The notes beneath the pieces were generated by a model. That model was not told where the DNA came from. It did not search any database and saw only the letters and a list, made by a program, of their open reading frames with translations. Of a stretch of DNA of 64,000 nucleotides, positions 45,305 through 54,529 are shown piece after piece. A program made the translations under genes and the position numbers. Location: the NCBI GenBank assembly GCA_018816945.1, contig JAHIVC010000018.1, positions 1 through 64,000 of the forward strand. Direction: 5' to 3'. The stretch comes from Bacteroidota bacterium (GTDB lineage Bacteria > Bacteroidota > Bacteroidia > Bacteroidales > GCA-2711565). Numbering within the stretch: the stretch's first letter is position 1; every line of letters begins with the position of its first letter.

Positions 45305-48188
45305 TATCATATATGAAAAGAAAAACCAGTGGTTACAGTCTGCCGACTGTACCATTGTTGATTTGGTAAAATATATTCGAGACAAAGGACAATTGCGAGA
45401 TACTCAAATTGAAGCAATTGAGACCTATTTGTTTTTGAAAATTAAAGGACAAAATAAACCACTTTGGCAACTATTTATAGAGGGCTTTTTTACCAATGGC
45501 ACCGACTTATCAAAACTGAATATTAATCAAGCTGCAAGGGATTTTTTAACTGAAAACAAATACGCCTTTGCCCTTTACGATTTTGCCAGAACTAAAAATG
45601 AAAAAGGAACATTGCTTCCTGAATTAGAAAAACTCATTATTGAAAAACCAACTGAATTAGATTATGAAACAATCATTAAAAGCATCTTCTACAATGTAAG
45701 CTATGCCGACTATTTAATGAGTTTACCAATGGGAGCAGGTAAGACGTTTCTAATGGCTGCTTTCATATATTTGGATTTGTATTTTGCCGACAACGAGCCT
45801 GAAAACAAATGCTTTGCCCATAATTTTTTAGTGTTAATTCCTTCTGGTTTAAAAAATTCAATTGTTCCCAGTTTAAAAACCATTGAAAATTTTGACCCTT
45901 CTTGGGTTTTGCCTGAGCCTTCGGCAAGCAAGCTGAAAAAGTTATTGAAATTTGATGTGCTGGACGAACAGAAATCAGCGAAAAAAAGTAACAAAGCAAG
46001 AAATCCAAATGCTCAAAAAGTAAATGCTTGTTTGCCGAATCCATTTGGGCAAGTTTTTGTTGTAAATGCCGAAAAAGTAATATTAGAAAGCTTTCGGTTT
46101 GATGCTCAAACAGAAATAGTTTATGATACTGACGAGGAAAAGGACACTGCAAATGATTTAAAAAGATTATTCGGGCAAATTCCGAACCTTACAATTTTAA
46201 TTGATGAAGTACACCACGCTGCAACCGATGATATTAAATTACGGCAAGCTGTAAATTATTGGCAAAGCAAAGGGAATATCACAACCGTTTTAGGTTTTTC
46301 AGGAACGCCTTATTTACAAGGTGCAGAGACCATTAAAGCGGGAGATTACGCTTTCAAATTCTCGCAAATTACCAATACCGTTTATTATTATCCATTGGTA
46401 ACGGCTATCAAAAAATTTCTTAAAAATCCAACGGTTAAAATCGGGCAAAACCTTGACCGTTTTCAGATTATCAAAAAGGGAATTGATGACTTTGATAAAC
46501 TTTATAAAACCAAAGTTTACGACAATGGAACAATTGCAAAAATTGCAATCTATTGTAGTAACATTGAAGTATTGGAAGAAGAAGTTTATCCTTATTTAAC
46601 TTCTGAACTAAAAATAAATCCTGTTGAAATTCTGAAATTTCACGGTGGAAATAAGAAATATACTTTACCCAAAGAAAATGAATTAGAGTTTCGTTCATTG
46701 GATTTGGCTATTTCAAAAAAGCGTTACATTCTTTTGGTGCAAGTAGGTAAGGAAGGTTGGGATTGCCCAAGTTTGACGGGTGTAATCCTTTCTCAAAAAG
46801 GTGACAGCCCACAAAATATGGTTTTACAAACTTCTTGCAGATGCTTACGCCAAGTTGACAAAGGTAAAGTAGAAACCGCATTGATTTGGCTGAATAAAGA
46901 CAATGCCGACACATTGAACAAGCAGCTAAAACAAGAGCAAAACAGCAGCATTGAAGAGCTTAATAATACCAGACGAAATGGGCATGTAGAAATGGTAGAA
47001 CGCCACAGTCGTTTAGATTTTTTGCAATTGCCAAAAGTGGAATTTTACCAAATGAAAGTAACTTACCAAAGTATTGATGAAGAAGAAACAGCCAATACCA
47101 AAGCAAAGCTGAAAGCCATTATTAAAAAGATGGAAGATTATAAGGCTTCGGCATTGATTACTACAAGTGAAATATCAAATTTAGATACTGGTAGCATTGA
47201 CATTATTAAAGAAACAGGAATTGCCTTTGCCAATTATAATCAATGGCTTTTTGAAATTTCACGGGAAAGTTTCGGTGCAATTTCGGAAAAACAATTACAT
47301 CAGTACAATAGTGAATTGATAGAAATATTTGAAACTGTATCTTTTGAAAAAGACGGAACCCGCTTTTTCAACGAACTTTACGATTTGCACCAAATTAAAT
47401 CAAAAATTCGTGTTGCTTTCAGTATTAAAAGAGATTTGCAAACCGATACCGAAGTAATTCCAAAACATGCTGAATTATTGATTGCCGAACGTTTAACTGA
47501 TGTAGAGAAAAACCCTAAACTATTTCCTAATGATGCAGACACAGCAAAAATTTTGGAATTAGACAGCAAAAACGAAAGCCTTGAAGTTGATATGTCCGAA
47601 GTAGAAAAGGCTTATCAATTAATGAAAGCAACAATGGAAGCGCAGGGAATGGGAAACTTTGTTCCACCAATTGAAAGCTATAAAACTCAATTTGATTTTT
47701 CGCCAATTGTAAAATCAAAAAATAATTCATTTCACTATTTACCTTACAATTTTGGAGGTAACGGAAGTAGTGGTTTTGAAATTGAAACCTTGCAAAAGGC
47801 TTTGCAATTATCTGATTTTAATAACAAACAATTAGAAATTTATTACAATGGCGAACGTGGTTTGACGGAATTTGTAATTAACTGCTTTGCTAAAGAAGGT
47901 AAGTATTGGAAAAACATAGGAAAATACACAACCGACTTTTTGATAATAAAGCGAACCGAAAAAGATAAAATTCACAAAGCCCTGCTTATTGAAACCAAAG
48001 GTGCTTTATATGCAGAAGACAAGGTTTTTCAGAAAAAGAAAAACTATGTGGAAACTGAGTTTTTAAAACTCAATCAAGAAAAATTCGGGTATCATCGTTT
48101 CGACTTCCTTTATTTGGAGGATAGTAAAAACATAGTAGCCAACATCACAAAATTGAACAATAAAATTAACAACTTTTTTAATGATTAA
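45294..48188 (+). CDS. Type III restriction enzyme Res subunit (helicase-nuclease)
   Basis: A 964-aa SF2 helicase with Walker A LPMGAGKT at residues 144-151, DEVH box at about 304-307, the SAT-like motif GFSGTPY near 339-345, and helicase C motifs GKEGWDCPS and the SCRCLRQ arginine region near 485-525. The C-terminal nuclease shows a PD-(D/E)xK pattern: Asp881 in TDFLII and Glu900-x-Lys902 in LIETKG. Type III Res translocates or diffuses between two sites and cuts DNA when the Mod subunit finds unmethylated sequences. It precedes mod, the reverse of the common mod-res order. Confidence 0.9.
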   Translation: MLNNIIYEKKNQWLQSADCTIVDLVKYIRDKGQLRDTQIEAIETYLFLKIKGQNKPLWQLFIEGFFTNGTDLSKLNINQAARDFLTENKYAFALYDFARTKNEKGTLLPELEKLIIEKPTELDYETIIKSIFYNVSYADYLMSLPMGAGKTFLMAAFIYLDLYFADNEPENKCFAHNFLVLIPSGLKNSIVPSLKTIENFDPSWVLPEPSASKLKKLLKFDVLDEQKSAKKSNKARNPNAQKVNACLPNPFGQVFVVNAEKVILESFRFDAQTEIVYDTDEEKDTANDLKRLFGQIPNLTILIDEVHHAATDDIKLRQAVNYWQSKGNITTVLGFSGTPYLQGAETIKAGDYAFKFSQITNTVYYYPLVTAIKKFLKNPTVKIGQNLDRFQIIKKGIDDFDKLYKTKVYDNGTIAKIAIYCSNIEVLEEEVYPYLTSELKINPVEILKFHGGNKKYTLPKENELEFRSLDLAISKKRYILLVQVGKEGWDCPSLTGVILSQKGDSPQNMVLQTSCRCLRQVDKGKVETALIWLNKDNADTLNKQLKQEQNSSIEELNNTRRNGHVEMVERHSRLDFLQLPKVEFYQMKVTYQSIDEEETANTKAKLKAIIKKMEDYKASALITTSEISNLDTGSIDIIKETGIAFANYNQWLFEISRESFGAISEKQLHQYNSELIEIFETVSFEKDGTRFFNELYDLHQIKSKIRVAFSIKRDLQTDTEVIPKHAELLIAERLTDVEKNPKLFPNDADTAKILELDSKNESLEVDMSEVEKAYQLMKATMEAQGMGNFVPPIESYKTQFDFSPIVKSKNNSFHYLPYNFGGNGSSGFEIETLQKALQLSDFNNKQLEIYYNGERGLTEFVINCFAKEGKYWKNIGKYTTDFLIIKRTEKDKIHKALLIETKGALYAEDKVFQKKKNYVETEFLKLNQEKFGYHRFDFLYLEDSKNIVANITKLNNKINNFFND

Positions 48189-48191
48189 GAT

Positions 48192-50207
48192 ATGCCAGTA
48201 AAATACATCCCGTATTACCCGAACACGGTTGAAGGACAAGCCATTTTAGACAATATTACACGTAGTCAACGAGTTTTGCGTTACCGCGAAAACGACAAAG
48301 TTTACGACCGAATAAAACGGGGAATGCCCTATTACGAAGTAGAGCAATTGGAGACCGTTGGCGAACCATCTGAAAATTTGGTAATCCGTGGCGAATGTAT
48401 TTCAGCTTGTGCTTACCTCAAAGAAAAAGGAATTAAAGTGGACTTGGTTTATATTGACCCACCTTTTGCTAGTGGTGCAGATTATGCTAAAAAGGTGTAT
48501 TTGCGTAAAAACCCAAAACTTGCTGAAAAAGTAGCAGCAGCCGAACAAGAAATGGATATTGATGAACTCAAAGCATTTGAGGAAAAGATGTATGGCGATA
48601 TTTGGCAAAAGGAAGATTACCTGAATTGGATGTATGAAAATCTGATGGCAATAAAAAGCGTGATGAGTGATACTGCAAGTATTTATTTACATCTTGATTG
48701 GCATATTTCACATTATGCAAAAATATTGATGGATGAGGTTTTTGGAGAGGATAATTTTGTTAATGAAATTATTTGGAGAAGAAAATTAGCAACTTCTTAT
48801 GCTTCAAAACAATTTGGAATAACAAATGATACAATATTTTGGTACTGCATTGGTGATGAATATGTTTTTAATGCAGAGTATTCTTTAGAAGATGAAAATA
48901 CCCAAAATTATCTTGCCGAAAGATTTGTTTATGATGATGGTGATGGTCGAAAATACATGAAATCACCTCTTGTTAACTCATTATTCCGTCCGAATCTAAA
49001 ATATGTATTTAATGGCATAGAACCTCCTGAAAATGGTTGGTTATATAGCAAAACAAGAATGCAAGAGCTATTTAATAACAATGAACTTGTAATACCCGAA
49101 AATGGTACAGGTAGAATTTATCGAAAAATTTATGCGGATACATATCAAGGTCAACTAATTCAAAATTTATGGCTTGATATACCTATTGTAAACCCAATGG
49201 CAAAAGAACGATTGGATTATGCAACTCAAAAACCAGAAGCTTTATTACAACGAATCATAAAAGCCAGTAGCAATAAAAATATGATAATCGCAGATTTTTT
49301 TGGTGGCAGTGGAGTAACCGCAAAATCGGCAAACGACTTAGGCAGAAAATTTATTCATAACGATATTGGCATCAATAGTATACAAACCGTAAGAGATAGG
49401 CTAAAAGAAGCAAAGGCAAATTTTCAAATATTTGAAATTAAAGACGGTGTGAGTTTATTCCGTAATCCACAGCAAACAATGGATAAACTAGCAATACTTA
49501 TTCCAGGCTTACAAAAAGGAGTAAAAGGAATTAGTAATTTTTGGTTTGGTGCCATTTCCAAGAGCAAAGAAGGAATTGTGCCTGTGTATGTTCCTAATTT
49601 GCTCAACACACAAGAAAAGGTTTTGGATATTCCAACAATTAATACCATCATTAATCAGGAATTGCAAAACTTAGAAGTGAATGCAAAAAAAGTAATCGTT
49701 TATTACATCGACATTGACGACCAAAAAGCATTAGAAAAATTCATAAAAGACAATAACGCCACCGAAATTGAAGTTGAACTAAAAGACCTTAAAAACCTGC
49801 TTCACGACGTAGTAATTGAAGATATTATTGAGTTTACGACCAGTGAAACCAAAGGTGTTTTTACAACCGAAATTACAAAATTGATAAGCGACCGATTAAT
49901 TCAAAAAATTGGAGAGTTCAACCAAAAAGGGAATTTACAATCCGTAATCAAAGGCAAAAAATTTGAACCAATCAATATTAGCAACGAAGGATTAGAACTT
50001 ATTGAGCTCATTGCCCTTGATTGTAAAAATACCGAAGGACAATGGCACAGCACAACCGAAATAAAGATTAACAAACTTGGCTATGTCATTAAAGACGGAG
50101 TTAAATCAAAAGAGTTTTGGGATGGTAAAATAGTAAGTGATACCAAACCGAAACGAATTAAAATAAGGAATATAAGTGGGGATGAAACGATAAGAGTCAT
50201 TGAATAA
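48192..50207 (+). CDS. Type III modification methyltransferase (Mod), N6-adenine class beta
   Basis: A 671-aa DNA methyltransferase with motif IV DPPF at residues 89-92 preceding motif I FGGSG at about 370-374, the class beta order. The stretch between them is the target-recognition region. Mod recognises the sequence for both methylation and cleavage. It starts 3 bp after res and its stop overlaps the next start (TAATG), so the operon is tightly coupled. Confidence 0.9.
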   Translation: MPVKYIPYYPNTVEGQAILDNITRSQRVLRYRENDKVYDRIKRGMPYYEVEQLETVGEPSENLVIRGECISACAYLKEKGIKVDLVYIDPPFASGADYAKKVYLRKNPKLAEKVAAAEQEMDIDELKAFEEKMYGDIWQKEDYLNWMYENLMAIKSVMSDTASIYLHLDWHISHYAKILMDEVFGEDNFVNEIIWRRKLATSYASKQFGITNDTIFWYCIGDEYVFNAEYSLEDENTQNYLAERFVYDDGDGRKYMKSPLVNSLFRPNLKYVFNGIEPPENGWLYSKTRMQELFNNNELVIPENGTGRIYRKIYADTYQGQLIQNLWLDIPIVNPMAKERLDYATQKPEALLQRIIKASSNKNMIIADFFGGSGVTAKSANDLGRKFIHNDIGINSIQTVRDRLKEAKANFQIFEIKDGVSLFRNPQQTMDKLAILIPGLQKGVKGISNFWFGAISKSKEGIVPVYVPNLLNTQEKVLDIPTINTIINQELQNLEVNAKKVIVYYIDIDDQKALEKFIKDNNATEIEVELKDLKNLLHDVVIEDIIEFTTSETKGVFTTEITKLISDRLIQKIGEFNQKGNLQSVIKGKKFEPINISNEGLELIELIALDCKNTEGQWHSTTEIKINKLGYVIKDGVKSKEFWDGKIVSDTKPKRIKIRNISGDETIRVIE

Positions 50208-51262
50208 TGTCGAGAGGTTTACCATACAATGTAAAACAAAGCCTTGAAAAATCAAGAGATTCGGCATTGTTGGCTATTGAAACATACAATAAGCCAGCAA
50301 TAAAGTTCCGTTCAGGAGGGTATATTGTGCTTATGGTAATTTCTTGGACTTCATTATTTCATGCCATATTTTTTAGAAAAAAAATAAAACCATTCAGAAG
50401 GGAGGAAGGTAGTAATCGCTTTAAAATCATAGAAAATGACTTCTGTTACTGGAACCTCAATGAATGTTTAAAGGAATATTTTAAATCTGATACTCAAAAT
50501 CCCATTAAAAGCAATCTAGAGTTTTTCATTCCATTACGAAACAAGATTGAACACAAATCTTTGCCCGAAATAGATTCTGATTTATTTGCGGAATGTCAGG
50601 CTATGCTTCTTAATTATGATAAAATTCTTGAAAAGGAATTTGGTGTTGATTATTGCATACGTGAAAGTTTATCGTTTTCATTACAATTATTTCCATCTCC
50701 CCGTGGTCTTGTAGATGCTGTAAAATCAAACCCAGATGCAAAAAAGGTAAAGGATTTTATCAATCAATATCGTTCTTCACTTTCAACAGAAATTCTCGAG
50801 AGCGGTCAGTATTCTTTTAAAGCTTTTTTATTACAAGTTGTAAATCATAAATCTGCTGATTCATTACCAATACAATTTATTCGTTATGATGAATTATCAG
50901 AAGAAGAAAAAAGAAATGCTAACAGGATTGCAGCTCTAGTAAAAGTTAAAGAACGACCAGTTTCGGGTAAAGATTTATTAATGCCAGGTAAAGTTGTGGA
51001 AATTGTTCAACTTGGAATAGGTAATCCTAAAATAACCAAGAACAAAATGATTAAAAACAAATTCAATCATTATACACATACAAAATGTTGGAAAAAATAT
51101 TCTGTAAGACCTGATAATGGTGATGCAACCCCTTCAAATACAAATACCAAATATTGTATTTATGATGAACCTTCGGGACAATATAGATATACAAAAGGTT
51201 GGACAGAGTTTCTGATTGAAAAAATGAAAATTGAGGATGAATATTGTGCTTTGTTCAAATAG
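50207..51262 (+). CDS. DUF3644 protein (HEPN-like), linked to the restriction operon
   Basis: A 351-aa protein of the DUF3644 family. A conserved RNKIEH at residues 111-116 has the R-x4-H form of HEPN ribonucleases. The C-terminal part (FNHYTHTKCWKKY then CIYDEPSGQYRYTKGW) is the family's second conserved block. Its ATG overlaps the mod stop, so it is made together with the methyltransferase. It may be an RNA-cutting effector or a partner of the restriction system; no function has been shown that I know of. Confidence 0.82.
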   Translation: MSRGLPYNVKQSLEKSRDSALLAIETYNKPAIKFRSGGYIVLMVISWTSLFHAIFFRKKIKPFRREEGSNRFKIIENDFCYWNLNECLKEYFKSDTQNPIKSNLEFFIPLRNKIEHKSLPEIDSDLFAECQAMLLNYDKILEKEFGVDYCIRESLSFSLQLFPSPRGLVDAVKSNPDAKKVKDFINQYRSSLSTEILESGQYSFKAFLLQVVNHKSADSLPIQFIRYDELSEEEKRNANRIAALVKVKERPVSGKDLLMPGKVVEIVQLGIGNPKITKNKMIKNKFNHYTHTKCWKKYSVRPDNGDATPSNTNTKYCIYDEPSGQYRYTKGWTEFLIEKMKIEDEYCALFK

Positions 51263-51348
51263 ACAAAGTTTTATATTCCTGCTCTATGGCTGGTCGCTAT
51301 TTTATGCCAAAGCAGATTCAAGGCCAGCTATAGATTTTGTCTGCCTTA
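51262..51348 (+). repeat. Imperfect inverted repeat after the restriction operon
   Basis: AGACAAA and TTTGTCT at the ends and CTATGGCTGG with CCAGCTATAG inside form an asymmetric hairpin of about 87 nt directly after the DUF3644 stop. It may end the transcript or be an attC-like fold. Confidence 0.5.
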
Positions 51349-51852
51349 ACGCCTAATCTGTAAATAATAAAACGAACGAAGAATCTATAAATCCTTCTCA
51401 GTTTTTAAGAAAATGTCCCAAAATTTTCAATTTAATTATCTAAAGAAAACCGGTTTTTGAGATTTCTGGCCCAAAAATTTTTATTTCACATACGGGATTA
51501 TACCCAATTAATCACCCCCCCTAGAAACAACTATACTGAGGGGCGGTACGGCGGTAGCCCGGGTGGGGAGCCCATGGCCGGGGCGGAGGGAGGATGGTCA
51601 CCGGGAAAAGTCGAAACTCAAACAGCAAATAATCCATATACCCCATTCCTGTAACCTACAATTAGTCTGTAAACCCAATAAATACAAGTCATCTACAAGG
51701 ATGGTTTGCTGTTTGATTTGTATGGATGGAGATCCGGAACAATTTAGGCGAGATGGATCGCAGATCCTAAGACCAAAAAAAAGACCGTTTTTTTGATAGG
51801 AAAATGCAGGAAAGGGTAATTTGGATTATGGAGTTAAAGATTTGAACTAGGA
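51349..51852. other. Non-coding stretch with a GC-rich structured block
   Basis: About 500 bp without a convincing gene. Bases about 51538-51605 are strikingly GC-rich (runs of G, GGCGGTACGGCGG, AGCCCGGGTGGGG) in an otherwise AT-rich island; CCCGGGTG and CACCGGG can pair. It is followed by an 18-nt inverted repeat (51618-51635 with 51699-51716, two mismatches, 63-nt spacer) and a GGATC/GATCC hairpin near 51751. Open frames through it have skewed composition and look accidental. Confidence 0.5.
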
Positions 51853-52467
51853 TTACCCCAAGATTTCATGTTTTTGTGCAGATTTTTTTACTTTCATTAC
51901 CGTTCGAGTTGAGACTCCATTTACTTTACTTGTTTCACGAACGCTCAATCCTTTCTTTAATGACTTAACAACAGAAACACTTGTCTTTTTGTTTAAGAAT
52001 TCCTTTTCGGATTCGTTTGTTCCACGAGGCCTACCAAGGACACCGCCATTCTGAACATATACCATGCGTCCAGTACTCGTCCTTTCTAAAATATTTTCCA
52101 ATTCCATAGCATAAAGCGAACTCATGGTTGCACAAATGATCTTCCACACAGGATTCGGATTACCATCTGGACGAGATTGCAAACCAAGATTTCGGACTAT
52201 TATGTTCACTCCTTTTGAGTCTAACCATTCGCAGACTGAAATACAATCCCCTACTGAACGACCTATGCGACTCAATTCTTCAATGTGAATTTCACTTACC
52301 TTATTATCTTCAACAAGCTTCACGAGTTCCTTTCCTTTGGGTCTTTCCCTAAATGGTATGGAGCCGCTTATTTTATCGAAAAGTACGAGGTCGTATTTAT
52401 CTGTATCAGCATTGAATCTATTTCCACTCTGATTTATGGTTGAAACTCTATTGTATTTTATCTTCAT
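51853..52467 (-). CDS. Serine recombinase (resolvase family)
   Basis: A 204-aa protein with the resolvase N-terminus YNRVST (catalytic Ser9), the ELSRIGRSVGDCISVCEWL helix region and a C-terminal helix-turn-helix (VSVVKSLKKGLSVRETSKVNGVSTRTV). The first conserved block is slightly shortened and changed (the usual YxRVSTxxQ appears as YNRVSTINQSG). It may be a resolvase or inversion enzyme left from a transposon in the island. No matching res site was identified, though the dyads to its 3' side are candidates. Confidence 0.85.
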   Translation of the reverse strand: MKIKYNRVSTINQSGNRFNADTDKYDLVLFDKISGSIPFRERPKGKELVKLVEDNKVSEIHIEELSRIGRSVGDCISVCEWLDSKGVNIIVRNLGLQSRPDGNPNPVWKIICATMSSLYAMELENILERTSTGRMVYVQNGGVLGRPRGTNESEKEFLNKKTSVSVVKSLKKGLSVRETSKVNGVSTRTVMKVKKSAQKHEILG

Positions 52468-53081
52468 ATCGTGCTATATTTAATCCTAATATAAATGTAA
52501 CACATTTATGCCATTCTGCCTAATATCCAGCTGGTTAATTTAAATTAAAAGTGCATTACTTTTTATTAAGATATTTTGTATCACACTTCAGGAAGTTAAA
52601 CAGGATAAAAAATCTATCCTGATCCCGGAAGATCTATTTGTCGAAGATCAGTTTGCACATCGAATAGAATTGGGGTGTATTTCAAGTTGAAGGCTGTGCA
52701 ATACTAGTTTCCACGAGAACCCGGGAAGGAGATCCATATCCACTTCAGGTTTTTTCAATAAACTTTTCGTATTCGACCACGATATGTGCTATCAAATTGG
52801 AAAAGCCAGACTGATTGACCATAGAAGGCCTATATCTAGAAAATCAAAAGAGGAAGGGATTATGGGGTATGTAGTGATTTTTTCTCCTCAGAAGTAATTG
52901 TTTTGAAGCAGTACCAGAATTCTATATTGAATAAGACAGGTGTAGATAAATGGGCTACTAAATATTATGATATTGTAAGTCAACCCAAGTCCGACGTATA
53001 ACATGCTAGGGATATTATTTATAGAATTGTAGCCCTCCCTATAAATAGGACTATTTAAAGCTAGAAGATCGATTATTGCTA
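52468..53081. other. Decayed region with gene remnants
   Basis: About 610 bp. It contains an AGGATA/TATCCT hairpin (about 52602-52620), a diverged copy of the 3' end of the 89-aa gene (listed separately), and on the plus strand a coding-like stretch ending at TAA 52999-53001 that reads VLKQYQNSILNKTGVDKW without a start codon. It looks like accumulated debris of insertions. Confidence 0.45.
52721..52796 (-). pseudogene. Remnant copy of the 89-aa island gene's 3' end plus IS junction
   Basis: Read on the minus strand this encodes LIAHIVVEYEKFIEKT, stop, then SGYGSPSR, matching the end of the 54086-54355 gene (LVAHIVDEYLLQKKK) and the same TCTCCTTCCCGG junction that precedes the IS remnant there (54073-54150). 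So the same gene/IS boundary exists twice. Confidence 0.55.
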
Positions 53082-53468
53082 TTACTCTTCGTAGTATTTT
53101 ATTATTTCATTTTCTTGATAATCCAATTCATTATTATTAATAATCGCAATATAGTATTTCCCCAGCCTATCATTTTTATTCTCATCGTATTTAAAACACC
53201 AAGCGACAAGATAAATTATATCATTTTTCTTTTCTACTGATAATCTCACGAGTCCACAATACTCACAAATTCCACCTATTTCTAAAACCAAATTTTCATT
53301 TGATAGAAAATCCTCCATCTCTGGTTTAATAGCTTTATTAAATATTTCATTAATGTTAATATCGCTACCAGATAATAATCGATAATCCTTCATTACATCA
53401 TGAACGTCGGTTGATTCAAGGTCACGATATAATAGTTGACTTGTACAAATATTACAATAATCTGCCAT
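53082..53468 (-). CDS. Hypothetical protein with two CxxC pairs
   Basis: A 128-aa protein with CNIC at residues 5-8 and CEYC near residue 69-72, a likely zinc ribbon, and an acidic C-terminal half ending in NEIIKYYEE. No family recognised. It lies alone in the decayed centre of the island; its integrity suggests it is still functional. Confidence 0.5.
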   Translation of the reverse strand: MADYCNICTSQLLYRDLESTDVHDVMKDYRLLSGSDININEIFNKAIKPEMEDFLSNENLVLEIGGICEYCGLVRLSVEKKNDIIYLVAWCFKYDENKNDRLGKYYIAIINNNELDYQENEIIKYYEE

Positions 53469-53540
53469 AATTTTTTTTAAATTGTATTACTAGAATTTCA
53501 CTCTTATTAACTTCACGTAAAAATAATTCTTTATTTTCAG

Positions 53541-53903
53541 CTATTTCACTATTTGAGTGAAACCCGGAGGACTCTTATAGGGAATAGCTTCTATTTTATC
53601 ATTACACATATCTGTATTCATGATTCCTTCATGAACTGTTTCTACAATGAAATTGTAGCCAACACTTGATTCAGCAATTTCAATCCCATCCCAAACATAA
53701 CCAACTTCCTTAGTTTCTCTAAAGGTTTGACCATCATAGCAGAAGATTTTGAAACTGTTACCACAGCAATTTCCACCACATGCAGTAATAATCTCTACTA
53801 ATATGTCTGTATAACCGTCATTATTGAAATCAGCCTCTTTCTTAATATATACGTCGCCAAGTAAATTTGAACTTTTAGAGTCAAAAACTAAGAGAGTATT
53901 AAT
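53541..53903 (-). pseudogene. 3' fragment of a secreted-type gene, truncated by an IS remnant
   Basis: An open frame of 121 codons without a start codon, ending at TAG 53543-53541. It reads ADFNNDGYTDILVEIITACGG, a single FG-GAP-like calcium loop followed by CCGNSFKIFCYDGQTF. The upstream end abuts the stop codon of the IS3-type transposase remnant, so the 5' part of the gene was lost to the insertion. Confidence 0.6.
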
Positions 53904-54075
53904 TCAAAGTTAATTGATTTTTCTGATATTGTTTTTTTCTTGCATTTAAAGTTTTGTCTTTGACATTTTTTCGTTTTCTTAACTTACTTTCTGCCCTTCC
54001 ATAATACACCTCTGCTGGTGTAAGATTTTGTATAGATTCATGATATCTTTCATAATTATAATACTTTACAAACCG
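53899..54075 (-). pseudogene. IS3-type transposase C-terminal remnant
   Basis: About 58 codons reading FVKYYNYERYHESIQNLTPAEVYYGR and then a lysine/arginine-rich tail match the end of integrase-core (rve) transposases of the IS3/ISxO type, where YNxxRxHxSLxxLTPxxVY is the conserved end. The DDE active site and the rest of the gene are missing. Confidence 0.7.
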
Positions 54076-54085
54076 GGAAGGAGAT

Positions 54086-54355
54086 TCACATCCCGTCTTC
54101 AGATTTTTTCTTTTGCAATAAATATTCATCCACGATATGTGCCACCAAATACCCGAACACTGAACCATTTATTGAGGAGAATACGATTACTGGGTCTTCC
54201 TCTAAATCAATTCCCATTTTGTCTTCTAAATAATATTTAGCGAATTGAATCTTCTCTTCTGAAATCTCGTTCATATTGAAATGGTCTTCAAAATCGAAAT
54301 ACAATCGGTCTCTTTCATCGTTTTCATTTGATATGTCAGTGTTTCTATTGCTCAT
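54086..54355 (-). CDS. Hypothetical small acidic protein
   Basis: An 89-aa acidic protein (MSNRNTDISNENDERDRLYF at the N-terminus; IVFSSINGSVFGYLVAHIVDEYL near the C-terminus). No family recognised. It starts 25 bp after a ribbon-helix-helix gene on the same strand and may be its partner. Its last codons run into the IS-remnant junction, so the natural C-terminus may be slightly altered. Confidence 0.5.
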   Translation of the reverse strand: MSNRNTDISNENDERDRLYFDFEDHFNMNEISEEKIQFAKYYLEDKMGIDLEEDPVIVFSSINGSVFGYLVAHIVDEYLLQKKKSEDGM

Positions 54356-54379
54356 AATCTTCTTATTATTTTATAATGG

Positions 54380-54529
54380 TTATTTTGTTAAGTAATCTGC
54401 TAAGGCGAGCCTGACCACTTCGGATTTAGTGATTCGTTCCTTTTTTAACAGCTCAATCAAATTTTGATATTGCTGGACTGTAAGACGGATGCTCAGGTGT
54501 TTGGTTTTTTTCTTATTCTTCATATCCAT
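54380..54529 (-). CDS. Small ribbon-helix-helix (CopG/Arc-type) DNA-binding protein
   Basis: A 49-aa protein with a basic N-terminus (MKNKKKTKHL), a strand HLSIRLT and two helices (QQYQNLIELLKKERITKSEVVRLALADYL), the standard RHH pattern with the serine-glutamate-valine start of helix B. Start ATG 54529 or 54523. It precedes the 89-aa gene, as an antitoxin or repressor would precede its partner. Confidence 0.75.
   Translation of the reverse strand: MDMKNKKKTKHLSIRLTVQQYQNLIELLKKERITKSEVVRLALADYLTK

Noticed and set aside
51457-51654. 65-codon open frame through the GC-rich block (and an overlapping one at 51563-51796)
   Set aside because: Its Gly/Pro-rich composition only reflects the GC-rich DNA; no start signal and no family resemblance.
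52785-52892. Short plus-strand frame MCYQIGKARLIDHRR...
   Set aside because: It overlaps the degenerate copy of the 89-aa gene on the other strand and has no initiation signal.
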